A stretch of 60,714 bases of DNA from Crocinitomicaceae bacterium (GCA_002690915.1 NZGF01000042.1:1-60714); one strand, 5' to 3'; positions 50,203 to 60,137 are shown, counted from the first letter of the stretch. A program made the numbers and translations. Notes: a model not told the origin generated them from the sequence alone.

Positions 50203-51231
50203 ATGGGATTGAAGGAACAATTGGCTCAGTGGACAGCAGAAGTTGGAGCTGTTGAGTTCAACACCGCAGATGAGGTGGAGGCTTTTCGCATCCAATGGTT
50301 GGGTCGGAAAGGGAAAATGAAGGATGTTATGGCCGACTTCAAGGCGGCTCCGAATGATCAGAAGCGAGAGTTGGGAAAGCTCATCAATGAGTTCAAACAG
50401 TTGGTCGAGCAGCGTGTGGCGGAAGGGGCTAAAAGTCAAATCCAAGCTAGCAGCGATGACGCTCCTCAATTCGATTGGACGCGGCCCGACGGGGGCATTC
50501 CAGTCGGGGCCCACCATCCCTTGAGCGTGGTCCGACGAGACATCATTGGTATCCTCGAACGCATGGGGTTTGTAGTGTCCGAGGGACCGGAAATCGAAGA
50601 CGACTGGCACGTGTTCAGCGGTTTGAATTTCCCAGAAGAACATCCGGCACGCGATATGCAAGACACATTCTTCGTGGACCGAAACCCTGACATGTTGCTT
50701 CGGACGCACACCTCGTCCGTGCAGGTGCGGGAAATGGAAAAGCGCGAACCACCGATGCGCATCATCATGCCGGGTCGCGTTTTCCGCAATGAGGCCATAA
50801 GCGCTCGTGCGCACTGCATGTTTCATCAGATTGAAGGATTGTACATCGATAAGGGCGTATCGTTTGCTGATTTGAAGCAGACCTTATTGCGTTTCGCTCA
50901 AGAGTTCTTCGGTGCCGACACCAAAATCCGCCTCCGGCCTTCCTACTTTCCGTTTACTGAGCCCAGCGCGGAGGTGGATGTTTACTGGGGTTTGGAGACC
51001 GAGGTGGACAAGCGCATCACCAAAGGCACCGGGTGGCTAGAAATCTTGGGATGTGGCATGGTAGACCCTGCGGTCCTCGAAGCTTCGGGCATCGACTCTC
51101 GGGAGTATTCCGGGTTTGCCTTTGGCATGGGAGTGGAGCGTATCACCATGTTGAAATACCAAATTGGCGACCTGCGCGCATTCTTCGAAAGCGATATGCG
51201 GTTCTTAGAGCAGTTCCAAGGCCAGCGTTAG
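50203..51231 (+). CDS. pheS: Phenylalanyl-tRNA synthetase alpha subunit
   Basis: Catalytic subunit of PheRS, charging tRNA-Phe. The 342-residue protein has the N-terminal coiled-coil (about 1-85), then class II motif 1 (HPLSVVRRDIIGILERMGF), motif 2 (RVFRNEAISARAHCMFHQIEG) and motif 3 (GFAFGMGVERITMLKY). Length matches bacterial PheS. The ATG lies one base after the isomerase stop. Its partner pheT is 1.8 kb upstream on the opposite strand with its own promoter. Confidence 0.97.
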   Translation: MGLKEQLAQWTAEVGAVEFNTADEVEAFRIQWLGRKGKMKDVMADFKAAPNDQKRELGKLINEFKQLVEQRVAEGAKSQIQASSDDAPQFDWTRPDGGIPVGAHHPLSVVRRDIIGILERMGFVVSEGPEIEDDWHVFSGLNFPEEHPARDMQDTFFVDRNPDMLLRTHTSSVQVREMEKREPPMRIIMPGRVFRNEAISARAHCMFHQIEGLYIDKGVSFADLKQTLLRFAQEFFGADTKIRLRPSYFPFTEPSAEVDVYWGLETEVDKRITKGTGWLEILGCGMVDPAVLEASGIDSREYSGFAFGMGVERITMLKYQIGDLRAFFESDMRFLEQFQGQR

Positions 51232-51241
51232 CCCCGCAACT

Positions 51242-53077
51242 TCAGATGTAAGGTAAGGTCAAGGTGAGTCGTTCCTCGAGAGGGGAAAGCCGCTCAATGT
51301 TGATTTTGCCTGTAAGCGTGCGCAACTGGGCGTGCAGCTCATTCCAGCGCGAAGATGCCAATGCATCCTTCCCATAGAACAGTCCTTCAAATGCCTTGGA
51401 AGCTCCGGTGTGCTGACTGTCCAGTTGAAGAATCCAATGAGATTTGGCAGTGGCCTCTACATCCAATGCAATGGGTCGGTCCTCCGCTGTGATGTCAACA
51501 AGCCCTCTAAGTAGGTTGCGCAATACGACCCGCACTTCGGGACCGATGCTGAATTGAACATCCTCTTTGATATTGAACTGAATGCGGTTCTGCAGATCGG
51601 CGTCCAGCTCGTTTAAAAAGGCCTGAATTGATTGAGACCGCGCGTCACCGTCGCCGGTTTGGATGAATTCACCGTTTGGCATCAAGCTGCTCGTACTTAA
51701 TTCGACATCGGTCTTAGATGGGCTTGAAGAGGCGCTGGGTAGTCGGTCTGCGGGTACCAAGGAGCGCAGGCGGATGATTCGCCGGCGCTCTTTGTGAAGG
51801 GCTGAACGGAGGGAGCGCTGTTGACGCGCGAACGCAATGACGCCGATAGCTAGTATTCCAGCAATCCACGGCCAGCCGGTTGAGCGGTAAGGAGAAGCCT
51901 GGGCGCGTTCGAGTTCGAATGCAGCAATGTCAAACGGGTCTATTACAGGAAGTACTTGTTCTTCGAATTGTCTGCGTTCTCTTCCTCTGGATTGCGACTG
52001 CTCGGCCAATCGTTCTGAGTGGATTTCGTCCAATTCGATGAATGCTTGCAAGGCTTCGGCGTGATTGCCTCGGTTTTTTTCGAATAAGCCTTTTTGGCGC
52101 AGAGCTTCAGCAAGCAAGGTAATATCGTTGGCTTCCCGAGCCGATTTGATGGCTTCATGGTAGCCAATCAAGGCATCGATGGGCCGGTGCGCGAATTGCG
52201 CACTGTTGGCCGTTCGGAGGTGCGCTACAGCCATGCGATCGGCATCTTCAGGCGATGTCTCCTGCAAGATGGTTTGTGCCCATTGCAGCGCAGCCATGTG
52301 CAACCCCTGCATGGAGAGCACAAGATGGATTTGTTCTCGAAATCCTTGGGCAACGGGCAGGGATAGAAAGGCGACTTCGTACTCAAATTGATCGTGGAGT
52401 GAGTCCGCGGGTGTCAGGCCTTGCACGCCTTCAATTTGGATGAGCGAACTGATCCAATCCGCCCGAAGGTCATGGGCTTGCTCTGGGCAGAGGCGTATGC
52501 ACTCGGTATATTGAGCGCGGGCCTTTTCCCAATGGCCTCCTGTGAACCACAGGTCGGCAAGTTTAGAATTCAATTGGGTACAGCCCGGATTGAGGTCCAA
52601 TTCTCGCTCAACGAGCTCAATCGCTCTGTCTTCGTAATGCAGTTGCAACCACAGGTCTGCGGCTTGCACCACAATCCGTTTTCGCATTTCGGCTTCGCAG
52701 GCGAGAAAGCCGTGTTGGGCCCGTGCGAGTGAAGCCAATGCCAGATCAGGGTTGTTGCTGTCCGTGTAGATCTGTGCGATTCCCACACTTGCTCTTGCCT
52801 GCTGACAGGGGTCAAATGTTCGTTCCACGGCTCCACGGTACATGGATAATGCAGCGACCGGTTTATTGAGTTCGAGCAATGAATCTCCGCGGTTGAGCAT
52901 CAAGTCGGCCTCTTCCGTTGACAGTTCGTTCGACGTGGCTTGCGCTTTCCCCTCTTGGGCTGCGCATGGAAGAATTGCGCCAGACCAGACCCATGCAACG
53001 ACCAGCGCCGATAGCATCCGTTTCCGTTTCTGCGCGGTAGAGCGGAAACAGTTCGAAAAGGAGGGTCTGCGCATCAT
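51242..53077 (-). CDS. TPR protein with single membrane span and decayed kinase-like C-terminus
   Basis: A 611-residue envelope protein. After an N-terminal signal region (about 21-40) come several tetratricopeptide-like repeats (about 55-350), a membrane span (about 400-417) and a basic coiled stretch. The last 110 residues resemble the ATPase domain of histidine kinases: VRVVLRNLLRGLVD (515-528) recalls an N box, and GKINIERLSPLEERLTLTLPY recalls the final strand, but the DxGxG and GxGxG boxes are missing and no H box is seen. So it is probably not an active kinase. In Bacteroidota, TPR-TM-HATPase sensors are common. ATG 53074 or 53017 are alternative starts. Confidence 0.75.
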   Translation of the reverse strand: MMRRPSFSNCFRSTAQKRKRMLSALVVAWVWSGAILPCAAQEGKAQATSNELSTEEADLMLNRGDSLLELNKPVAALSMYRGAVERTFDPCQQARASVGIAQIYTDSNNPDLALASLARAQHGFLACEAEMRKRIVVQAADLWLQLHYEDRAIELVERELDLNPGCTQLNSKLADLWFTGGHWEKARAQYTECIRLCPEQAHDLRADWISSLIQIEGVQGLTPADSLHDQFEYEVAFLSLPVAQGFREQIHLVLSMQGLHMAALQWAQTILQETSPEDADRMAVAHLRTANSAQFAHRPIDALIGYHEAIKSAREANDITLLAEALRQKGLFEKNRGNHAEALQAFIELDEIHSERLAEQSQSRGRERRQFEEQVLPVIDPFDIAAFELERAQASPYRSTGWPWIAGILAIGVIAFARQQRSLRSALHKERRRIIRLRSLVPADRLPSASSSPSKTDVELSTSSLMPNGEFIQTGDGDARSQSIQAFLNELDADLQNRIQFNIKEDVQFSIGPEVRVVLRNLLRGLVDITAEDRPIALDVEATAKSHWILQLDSQHTGASKAFEGLFYGKDALASSRWNELHAQLRTLTGKINIERLSPLEERLTLTLPYI

Positions 53078-53166
53078 GGAACCAAACTAAGCGCTGGCCT
53101 GACCACATCGCTAAAGCACCTCCCAAATTGTTCACACGATCGGGAGCATAACCAAGACCATCGGAA

Positions 53167-54177
53167 TCAATCGTTCCAAACGACGTCGAGCACCGTGCTT
53201 CCGACAGCTTCGAGGGTTGTGGTACTGATGATGGACAGGTTGTCTGCATGGGTGTGATGAAATGGACCATAACCCATTGGGAGCACTTGAACCTGGTAAT
53301 GAACGATGTTGGCCGACGGGATTCCGGCAAACTCAGAGACGAACAAATTGTCGTCAATGGTCTCGGGTGTAACATCCCGTTTGAAATAGTCTCCATATCC
53401 CAGACGCTCGGCGGACGCCCAGAGTCGCTTGACCACCATTGGCGCATAGGCCATGGAGGTGCCTTCTTTGTTGAATACCGCTCCCTTGGCCCCTACCATG
53501 TCAAGGAGGATACCGTATTTGGCCTGGTATCCAACGCGGTGCGGTTGATTGGCCCAGTATTGGCTGCCAAGGCACCAGGTTAGGGCGGAGTTTTGGTTCT
53601 TCTCACCCCATTCGGGTGTACCGTAATCTTCCGCATCAAAAAAGACGATATCGACGCCGACATCAATGGTGGAATCCCCTCCAAGAAGGCGGGCAATTTC
53701 TAGTAATACACCCACGCCTGACCCGCCGTCGTTGGCTCCATCGATGGGCTCGCGCATGCGCAAAGTGTCTTTGTCTGCAAAGGGCCGTGTATCCCAGTGA
53801 GCGAAAAGCAAGATGCGCTCTCGGTTCTCTGGGCGATACTGGCCGATGACGTTTCGGATTCGTAGAATAGTGCCGTCGTAAGCCCGAACCAATCCAGGCT
53901 GTTCGATGACTTCGGCTCCATGCCGGGTTAATTCGCTGGAGAGCCAATCCCCGCAGGCGACGTGCTCAGGGGTGTTGGGAACACGCGGTCCGAATTCCAC
54001 CTGTTGGGCAATGTATGCGTAGGCTGAATCCGCATTGAACCGCGGAGCATTGATGTGAGTCTTTTCAACTGCATCTGTTCCTGGTGTTGAGCGTGGAGAA
54101 GTCGGTTCGTTGCCGCAACGTGCAAGGGAGAATGCTACTGATGCAATGACGAATACGGATATCAATCGCGTTCCCAT
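53167..54177 (-). CDS. M28-family zinc lipoprotein, glutaminyl-peptide cyclotransferase-like
   Basis: A 336-residue lipoprotein (lipobox SLARC, Cys21). The M28 fold shows zinc-site residues His127 and Asp129 (FAHWDTRPFAD), Asp150 (DGANDGGSG) and Glu183 (DAEDYG), with late His residues in FHHTHADNLS. The HWDTRPFAD motif and the FHHTHADN end match bacterial glutaminyl cyclases, which form N-terminal pyroglutamate, better than aminopeptidases; that choice is inference. Its start overlaps the cysS stop by 16 bases. Confidence 0.85.
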   Translation of the reverse strand: MGTRLISVFVIASVAFSLARCGNEPTSPRSTPGTDAVEKTHINAPRFNADSAYAYIAQQVEFGPRVPNTPEHVACGDWLSSELTRHGAEVIEQPGLVRAYDGTILRIRNVIGQYRPENRERILLFAHWDTRPFADKDTLRMREPIDGANDGGSGVGVLLEIARLLGGDSTIDVGVDIVFFDAEDYGTPEWGEKNQNSALTWCLGSQYWANQPHRVGYQAKYGILLDMVGAKGAVFNKEGTSMAYAPMVVKRLWASAERLGYGDYFKRDVTPETIDDNLFVSEFAGIPSANIVHYQVQVLPMGYGPFHHTHADNLSIISTTTLEAVGSTVLDVVWND

Positions 54178-55652
54178 GTGCTTCCTTCTTTGCTGTCCTT
54201 GATGGAAATACTCAATGCCCCGAGGGCATCACGAATGGCATCGGCCGTGCCCCAGTCCTTATTGATTTTTGCGTTTCCGCGTAATTCTACTAAGAGGTCG
54301 AGCAGTGCGCCGGATTCGCCTTCACTTTCACCGGTTGTTCCGTCTTCCCGAACCAATCCGAGCACCTCGGAAACATAGCCATTGAAGAGCATCACCAAAG
54401 CTGCCTTTTGCGTCTCATCAACGGCAATTCGATCGGACGCTATGCTATTGATGAGTTTGACGGCATCGAACAACACGCTAATTAAAATGGGGGTGTTGAA
54501 ATCGTCGCCCATGGCCTCGCTGCACCTTTTGGACAAGGCGGCAACATCCACGTCAGGATTCGGTAAATCCATGGCCGTGGGCAACATTTCCAGAGCGCTC
54601 ATGGCATTCATCAAGCGATCCAACCCTTTCTCTGCGGCCTGAAGGGCTTCATTGGAGAAATCCAGGGTGGACGCGTAGTGGCCCTGAAGCATGAAAAACC
54701 GCACGGTCATGGGTGAATATCCCCGTTCGAGCAAGGCGTGGTTTCCGGAGATTAACTCTTCTGGGGTAAAGCCGTTCCCTTCTGATTTGGCCATTTTGCG
54801 GCCGTTTACGGTCAGCATATTGCCGTGCATCCAATACCGAACAGAATGTGCTTCGCCGGTGGCGCAAGTGTTCTGGGCGATTTCGCATTCGTGGTGAGGG
54901 AACTTCAAATCCATTCCTCCCCCGTGGATGTCAAACTGGGTTCCAAGGTACTTGGTGCTCATCACCGAGCATTCAAGGTGCCACCCTGGGAAACCCTCGC
55001 TCCACGGCGAAGGCCATTTCATTAAGTGCGAGGCATCGGCCTTCTTCCACAGGGCGAAATCCAAGGGGTCACTTTTCTCATTTTGTCCGTCGAGCAATCG
55101 CGAATTGTTGATGAGGTCGTCGATTTTGCGTCCGGAGAGGGCACCATAGTCGTGGTCTTCGTTGTATTTGCGAACATTGAAGTAGACGCTGCCGTTGGAT
55201 TCGTAAGCGTACCCGCGGTCGAGGATGGCTTTAACCATTTCGATTTGCTCGACAATGTGTCCAGTGGCGCTGGGCTCTATGGAAGGCGACTTCATGTTGA
55301 AGACGCGCATCACGTCCTGAAAATCATTCGTGTACTTCTGCACAATTTCCATCGGCTCGAGGTTTTCGAGCCGTGCTTTCTTGCCAATTTTATCCTCCCC
55401 ATCGTCGGAATCGCCGGTTAAGTGTCCCACGTCCGTTATGTTTCGGACGTACCGAACTTGGTAGCCGAGAAACGTGAGGTAACGGTACACGACGTCAAAC
55501 GTCAGGAACGTTCGGACATTGCCGAGGTGTACGTTGCTGTATACCGTTGGGCCACAAACATACATACCGACGTAGGGTGCATTCAGCGGAGTAAATAACT
55601 CCTTTTTGCGGGTCAAGCTATTCTGAATGTACAGCGGGGGGAACTTGGCCAT
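54162..55652 (-). CDS. cysS: Cysteinyl-tRNA synthetase
   Basis: Class I synthetase of 496 residues from ATG 55652, which begins the expected MAKFPPLYIQNSLTRKK. The HIGH motif is HLGN (42-45) after the zinc Cys33 in VCGPTVYSN; other zinc ligands are in WHLECSVMS and HHECEIAQN. KMSKS is KMAKS. The DALR anticodon-binding domain is at the C-terminus. Fourteen codons further upstream are open but unlike the family. It is co-directional and overlapping with the M28 gene. Confidence 0.97.
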   Translation of the reverse strand: MAKFPPLYIQNSLTRKKELFTPLNAPYVGMYVCGPTVYSNVHLGNVRTFLTFDVVYRYLTFLGYQVRYVRNITDVGHLTGDSDDGEDKIGKKARLENLEPMEIVQKYTNDFQDVMRVFNMKSPSIEPSATGHIVEQIEMVKAILDRGYAYESNGSVYFNVRKYNEDHDYGALSGRKIDDLINNSRLLDGQNEKSDPLDFALWKKADASHLMKWPSPWSEGFPGWHLECSVMSTKYLGTQFDIHGGGMDLKFPHHECEIAQNTCATGEAHSVRYWMHGNMLTVNGRKMAKSEGNGFTPEELISGNHALLERGYSPMTVRFFMLQGHYASTLDFSNEALQAAEKGLDRLMNAMSALEMLPTAMDLPNPDVDVAALSKRCSEAMGDDFNTPILISVLFDAVKLINSIASDRIAVDETQKAALVMLFNGYVSEVLGLVREDGTTGESEGESGALLDLLVELRGNAKINKDWGTADAIRDALGALSISIKDSKEGSTWERD

Positions 55653-55742
55653 GTGGATTCTTTTTTTAGCGCTCGCGTGTTTCGAACAGCGCAATTACAA
55701 AGAAAAGGCATCCACTGCTATTCGGCGATGACGATGCGCGAA

Positions 55743-56702
55743 TCAGTGCACAGCCGTTTGTGTCTTTTTTTCGATAGCGAGGAGCATGGTCGTCGTCATC
55801 TCCGGCAGAAGAACCTTCGGCTTCCATCCCCAATCTGCTTGAGCTGCTGTATCCTCGATGCTCTCTGGCCAACTTTCGGCAATGCCCTGTCGGTGGTCTG
55901 GTTGGTAGTGCACTTGAAAATTGGGCAGGTGTTGTTGGATGCTTTTGGCCACCTCGCTCGGTGTAAAGCTCATTGCTCCAAGGTTGTAAGATGTGCGGAC
56001 TCGAATCTGGTTCGCAGGGACCCTCATTAATTCTAAGGTGGCGCGAACGGCGTCATCCATATACATCATTGGCAAAGCCTGATCAGCCCGTAAGAAGCAC
56101 GTGTAAGCCTCACCTGCATTGGCAGCTTGGTAAATCTCCACCGCGTAATCCGTGGTACCCCCACCTGGCGCAGAGCGGTGGCCAATTAAACCGGGGTAGC
56201 GGATGCTACGCACGTCGACTCCGTATTTTTCATGGTAATAGCGGCACCAATATTCGCCAGCCTGTTTGCTTATACCATACACCGTAGTCGGGTCGAGAAG
56301 TGCATCTTGTGGTACCGATTTTTTGATCGTTTGTGGACCAAATACAGCAATGGAACTTGGCCAGAAAACCCGGTCGATCCATCCTTCTTTTGCTGCTTCG
56401 AGGACATGCAGCAAGGATTGCATGTTCAAGTCCCATGCGGCTATGGGGTTTTTCTCACCCGTGGCGCTCAACATGGCGGCCAGGTGATATACCGCATGGT
56501 ACCGGCCTTCCTCCAAGACTGTACTCATGGAGTCTTCATCCGTTGCATCTAGGTGCAGAAAGCGGCTTCGCATGACGCCTTCATCATTGGGAACCCGGAT
56601 ATCGGAGACGTCCACTTCTTCCACACCGTATTGGGTTTGGAGTGCGAGCACCAGTTCGATGCCCAATTGTCCAGCAGCTCCGATAACTAGGATTTTGGCC
56701 AT
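55743..56702 (-). CDS. NAD-dependent L-threonine 3-dehydrogenase (SDR type)
   Basis: Extended short-chain dehydrogenase of 319 residues from ATG 56702. It oxidises L-threonine to 2-amino-3-ketobutyrate in the family. The NAD site is GAAGQLG (8-14); the catalytic YGISKQAGEYW contains Tyr and Lys. The signature RYPGLIGHRSAPGGGTTDYA is specific for the SDR-type threonine dehydrogenases. The partner 2-amino-3-ketobutyrate ligase is not in the window. A variant -7 box lies seven bases before the ATG. Confidence 0.9.
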   Translation of the reverse strand: MAKILVIGAAGQLGIELVLALQTQYGVEEVDVSDIRVPNDEGVMRSRFLHLDATDEDSMSTVLEEGRYHAVYHLAAMLSATGEKNPIAAWDLNMQSLLHVLEAAKEGWIDRVFWPSSIAVFGPQTIKKSVPQDALLDPTTVYGISKQAGEYWCRYYHEKYGVDVRSIRYPGLIGHRSAPGGGTTDYAVEIYQAANAGEAYTCFLRADQALPMMYMDDAVRATLELMRVPANQIRVRTSYNLGAMSFTPSEVAKSIQQHLPNFQVHYQPDHRQGIAESWPESIEDTAAQADWGWKPKVLLPEMTTTMLLAIEKKTQTAVH

Positions 56703-56709
56703 GTTCCCA

Positions 56710-56717
56710 CGAAGGTA
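56710..56717 (-). promoter_or_regulatory. Variant -7 box (TACCTTCG) of the threonine dehydrogenase gene
   Basis: Minus-strand TACCTTCG, one mismatch to TAnnTTTG, ends seven bases before the ATG at 56702. Confidence 0.35.
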
Positions 56718-56795
56718 ATGCACCCCTATTCAATTTGATTGAACGAATGGCGCGTACACCTGCTATTTTTACCGGGATGTTCAAAAATTCTATTT

Positions 56796-58025
56796 ATGCA
56801 AACCGCTGATTACGCCTACGATCTTCCTGAATCAGCCATCGCTATCCATCCGGTGACGCCCCGCTCGGGCGCGCGTCTTCTAACGTGGCGGCAAGGCGAA
56901 GTTGCCACGCATCAGCGATTTACCGACTTGCCAGTGGTGTTGCCCCAAGGCACGCAATTGTGGGTAAATAACACCCGCGTGATACGGGCGCGATTGCTGT
57001 TGCAAAAGCCCACCGGCGGACGGTTGGAAGTGTTCTTGCTTGAGCCGCACGAAAGGTCGATGGAACAAGCCTTAGCTTCGACCCAAGCGGTAGTTTGGAA
57101 ATGCATGGTTAGGGGAGGAAAACGATGGACTGCGGGTGAGGCTGGACTGCAGGTGGAAGACACTGCCGGAAAGTGGGAGATCGCTGCGAAGCGAGTAGGC
57201 ATGGATGAAGGAGTGCGGTTCATCGAATTGCGGTGGACGCATCGATCCGCTGCAACCGGTGATGTGCGAAAAGCGAGTTTTGCCGAACTATTGGAGGCTA
57301 TGGGCAAGATGCCGCTTCCGCCGTACATGCATCGTCCAGCGCAAGAGCAGGATGCGGAGGATTACCAAACGGTATATGCCGAAGTGCCTGGATCGGTGGC
57401 TGCACCTACTGCAGGCTTGCACTTTGATGCTCTTTTGATGGCGGACTTGAGCACAAGCACGTCATTGCACCACGTCACACTGCATGTGGGCGCTGGGACG
57501 TTCAAACCCCTCGGTGAAGGGGACGTGACAGATCACGTCATGCATGGCGAACATTGTTCGGTTTCCTTTGATGCCATCCAAGCCCTTGCCGCGGAGGGTG
57601 TTCATCGGGTGTCAACGGGGACGACCAGCTTGCGGACCTTGGAAAGCTTGTACTGGCTCGCCATCAAGTGGAAGGAGACGGGTGAACAGCCAGTTGAACT
57701 GTACCAGTGGGAATGGCGTCATGAACTCGGTGATGCGGCCGAGCACTTGGGGTGGACGATGGAAACGGCTATGCAATGGTGCGTCAACGCCTTGGACGGG
57801 GCCGACTGGCATTTCAGAACGTCGGTCATGATGGTACCGCCATACCGCATCCGCTCGGTGCAAGGGCTCATCACCAATTTTCACCTGCCTAACAGCACGT
57901 TGCTTTGCCTTGTGGCCTCAGCCATTGGCGACGACTGGCGATCGATTTACGACCGCGCTCTTGCGGAAGGGTTTCGCTTCCTCAGCTATGGCGACGGAAG
58001 CTACCTCGAATGGGACCCGCGGTGA
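56796..58025 (+). CDS. queA: S-adenosylmethionine:tRNA ribosyltransferase-isomerase
   Basis: Transfers and isomerises the ribosyl part of SAM to preQ1 at the wobble base of GUN-decoding tRNAs, making epoxyqueuosine. From ATG 56796 the protein has 409 residues. Motifs: YDLPESAIAIHP at the N-terminus, LWVNNTRVIRARL, VPGSVAAPTAGLHFD, LHVGAGTFKPL, HGEHCSV, STGTTSLRTLES and the C-terminal ITNFHLPNSTL. It is longer than the E. coli enzyme (356) owing to inserts after GEQPVELYQWEW. A weak -7 box TATTTTTA (56764) lies upstream, and a strong terminator follows. Confidence 0.94.
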   Translation: MQTADYAYDLPESAIAIHPVTPRSGARLLTWRQGEVATHQRFTDLPVVLPQGTQLWVNNTRVIRARLLLQKPTGGRLEVFLLEPHERSMEQALASTQAVVWKCMVRGGKRWTAGEAGLQVEDTAGKWEIAAKRVGMDEGVRFIELRWTHRSAATGDVRKASFAELLEAMGKMPLPPYMHRPAQEQDAEDYQTVYAEVPGSVAAPTAGLHFDALLMADLSTSTSLHHVTLHVGAGTFKPLGEGDVTDHVMHGEHCSVSFDAIQALAAEGVHRVSTGTTSLRTLESLYWLAIKWKETGEQPVELYQWEWRHELGDAAEHLGWTMETAMQWCVNALDGADWHFRTSVMMVPPYRIRSVQGLITNFHLPNSTLLCLVASAIGDDWRSIYDRALAEGFRFLSYGDGSYLEWDPR

Positions 58026-58032
58026 TCGGGAA

Positions 58033-58062
58033 CAAAAAAGCCCGCTGTGGAGCGGGCTTTTT
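58033..58062. terminator. Bidirectional terminator between queA and the PpiC-type foldase gene
   Basis: Perfect inverted repeat AAAGCCCGCT/AGCGGGCTTT with loop GTGG, preceded by A and followed by T runs, able to terminate both convergent genes. Confidence 0.9.
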
Positions 58063-58082
58063 AATGCGGTCGTGATGGCCGC

Positions 58083-60137
58083 TTAGTTTCGGTTGTCTTC
58101 TAAGCCAGCTGCGTCCATCATGGCATTCGAGATGCGGATGGTTGCTGCGCCACGTGCACGTGACAACAAAGTCGTTTGTTCCGTCAGGTAATCAGACTTA
58201 GCCGCTGCGTCGGTGCTCGAAGTGGGTGCGATAACCCATACGCCGTTGTTGCCTACGATGGGAGCTGAAACGTTTCCGACAGGAATGGCGAAGGCCATGC
58301 CAACCACATCGGGTTCTGGCAACGAGCCTGCTCCGCTGACGGTGGGAAATTTCAATGCAATGTTTGTAGCGCTCGCAACTGAGGAGCCCACCGCTGTGGC
58401 GATTTCTTCCATAGAACCGGTGGCCATGCGCTCAATGTAAAGTTGGCCTTTGGCTTCCTTCACAGCGCCGGTTCGCATTTCGTTTTCGACGTATTCGAAC
58501 AACGGAGCTCCCTCTTCCGTGATGCGGTCGAGGTAGCCTACGACATAATTCTTGTCCACGAGAATGGGATTCGAAACCTCTCCAGCTTCAGCACCGTAGG
58601 CCCAAGCAACAAGCTCGGTAGCGTTGCGCAGACCGGAAACAGATTGGGCATTGCGGAGCACGTCAGTGGCAGAGTTTGTAGCGTAGCCAGCGTCTCCAGC
58701 AGATTGCATAAAGGTTTCACGCGACGTCGCTTGAATAGCGAATTCGCTCGCTGCTCCGTAGGACTCTCGGGCCGTTGCAGGGGAGGGCTCAATAACACGT
58801 TCAATGAGTGCTACACGCACTTGTTCAACCGCGTCAGTGTGTTCCATGACTTCAATTAAGTGAACGCCAAAGGAGGTTTTCACAGCTTCGATGCTCCCAG
58901 GCTTGTTTTCAAAACAGAAGTTCTCGAAGGGCGCGACCATGCGTCCGCGCGGGAACATGTCATAAAATCCACCCTTGGACTTGGAACCTGGATCTTCGCT
59001 GAAGCGTTCAGCCAAGTCATCGAAAGAGGCGCCTCTGCGCAACGCTCGCTTGAGGCTGTCGGCACGTTTCATCAAAACGGCCATTTCTTCTGCATTCTCC
59101 GCATTGTCCGCCTTGAGCAAGATGTGGCGGCACGCGGCACTATCGGGCTCGCTGAAAAACTCCATTACCTTGGCCAAGCGATAGCTTGTCTTTTTCAGGT
59201 AAGGACCGATGAGGTCGCCTTCTTTCGCGTCGAAGAAGGTTGCTTCATTTACGTCGGTCTCCACATCGCTCTTGCGCAGTACGGTCGCTGTGAATGGCGC
59301 TTCGTTTTCGTTAGAAACGAACAAGCTGTCACTGGCTTCGGTGTTTTCCCACACGGTCTTGATCGTGTTTAAATCTTCTTCGATCAGCGCAGCATCTTTC
59401 GCAGACGCTTGCAGTGGAATTCGCGCAAACGTGATGTTACGTCCTGCGTTTTGCTTGAATTGGGCTTCGTCTTTGTGGGCCTTATAATAGGCTTTTACAT
59501 CACCATCCGTCACCTCGACTTCGGTCTCGTCAATTGAACTGAAGGATTTGAAGACATAGTTGAAGGTTACCTTACGGTTGGTGCCTGCGTGGTCGTATTT
59601 GCCTTCGAGTGAATTCGAATATATGCCAGATACCACGAGGTTGTCGTACTTCTCACGCACGCGCTTTGCCCCAATTAGGCGTTTGTACGACATGAAATCG
59701 GCGATGCCTCGGTCGGTACCCAACATTGCATCAAAATTCTGTTGCCAGAACCCTTTGGTTTCAGCATTTGAGTAAAACGCACGGTTCATATAAGGCGAGA
59801 AGACTGTTCCAAACAGCATTTCTTCGTACTCCTCGTCGCTTACGGTCAATCCCAAATCGGAAAAGTCGTCTCCAAGTACAATCGAAGTGGTAATGTCATT
59901 CCACACTTCTTCCGTTAGCTGATCACCGCTGAATCCCAGTTGACGACGCTCTTGAACTTCCATCTGGTACTGCGCACCGGATACGGCCACCCCGTTTACT
60001 TCGCCGACATCGCGGCTTCCGTTTTGGCTAAACAAAGCCATCACGGCATCATAGGGAACCAAAAACCCGACCATGCCGATGCCGATCATCACAATCAGCA
60101 AGCCTTGTCGGTTTCGAATTTGTTGAATCATTGACAT
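58083..60137 (-). CDS. PpiD/SurA-like peptidyl-prolyl isomerase
   Basis: Periplasmic foldase anchored in the inner membrane, 684 residues. An N-terminal span (about 13-33, LLIVMIGIGMVGFLVPY) is followed by a SurA_N-like chaperone region (about 40-330), a parvulin PpiC domain (about 335-440) with ACRHILLKAD, FDDLAERFSEDPGSKSKGG and FGVHLIEVMEHT, and a long C-terminal chaperone region. It acts on newly exported outer-membrane proteins in the family. The gene ends just before the shared terminator. A variant -7 box lies 26 bases before its ATG. Confidence 0.93.
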   Translation of the reverse strand: MSMIQQIRNRQGLLIVMIGIGMVGFLVPYDAVMALFSQNGSRDVGEVNGVAVSGAQYQMEVQERRQLGFSGDQLTEEVWNDITTSIVLGDDFSDLGLTVSDEEYEEMLFGTVFSPYMNRAFYSNAETKGFWQQNFDAMLGTDRGIADFMSYKRLIGAKRVREKYDNLVVSGIYSNSLEGKYDHAGTNRKVTFNYVFKSFSSIDETEVEVTDGDVKAYYKAHKDEAQFKQNAGRNITFARIPLQASAKDAALIEEDLNTIKTVWENTEASDSLFVSNENEAPFTATVLRKSDVETDVNEATFFDAKEGDLIGPYLKKTSYRLAKVMEFFSEPDSAACRHILLKADNAENAEEMAVLMKRADSLKRALRRGASFDDLAERFSEDPGSKSKGGFYDMFPRGRMVAPFENFCFENKPGSIEAVKTSFGVHLIEVMEHTDAVEQVRVALIERVIEPSPATARESYGAASEFAIQATSRETFMQSAGDAGYATNSATDVLRNAQSVSGLRNATELVAWAYGAEAGEVSNPILVDKNYVVGYLDRITEEGAPLFEYVENEMRTGAVKEAKGQLYIERMATGSMEEIATAVGSSVASATNIALKFPTVSGAGSLPEPDVVGMAFAIPVGNVSAPIVGNNGVWVIAPTSSTDAAAKSDYLTEQTTLLSRARGAATIRISNAMMDAAGLEDNRN

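Noticed and set aside
45892-51231. pheST operon
   Set aside because: pheT and pheS are on opposite strands, 1.8 kb apart, each with its own promoter candidates.
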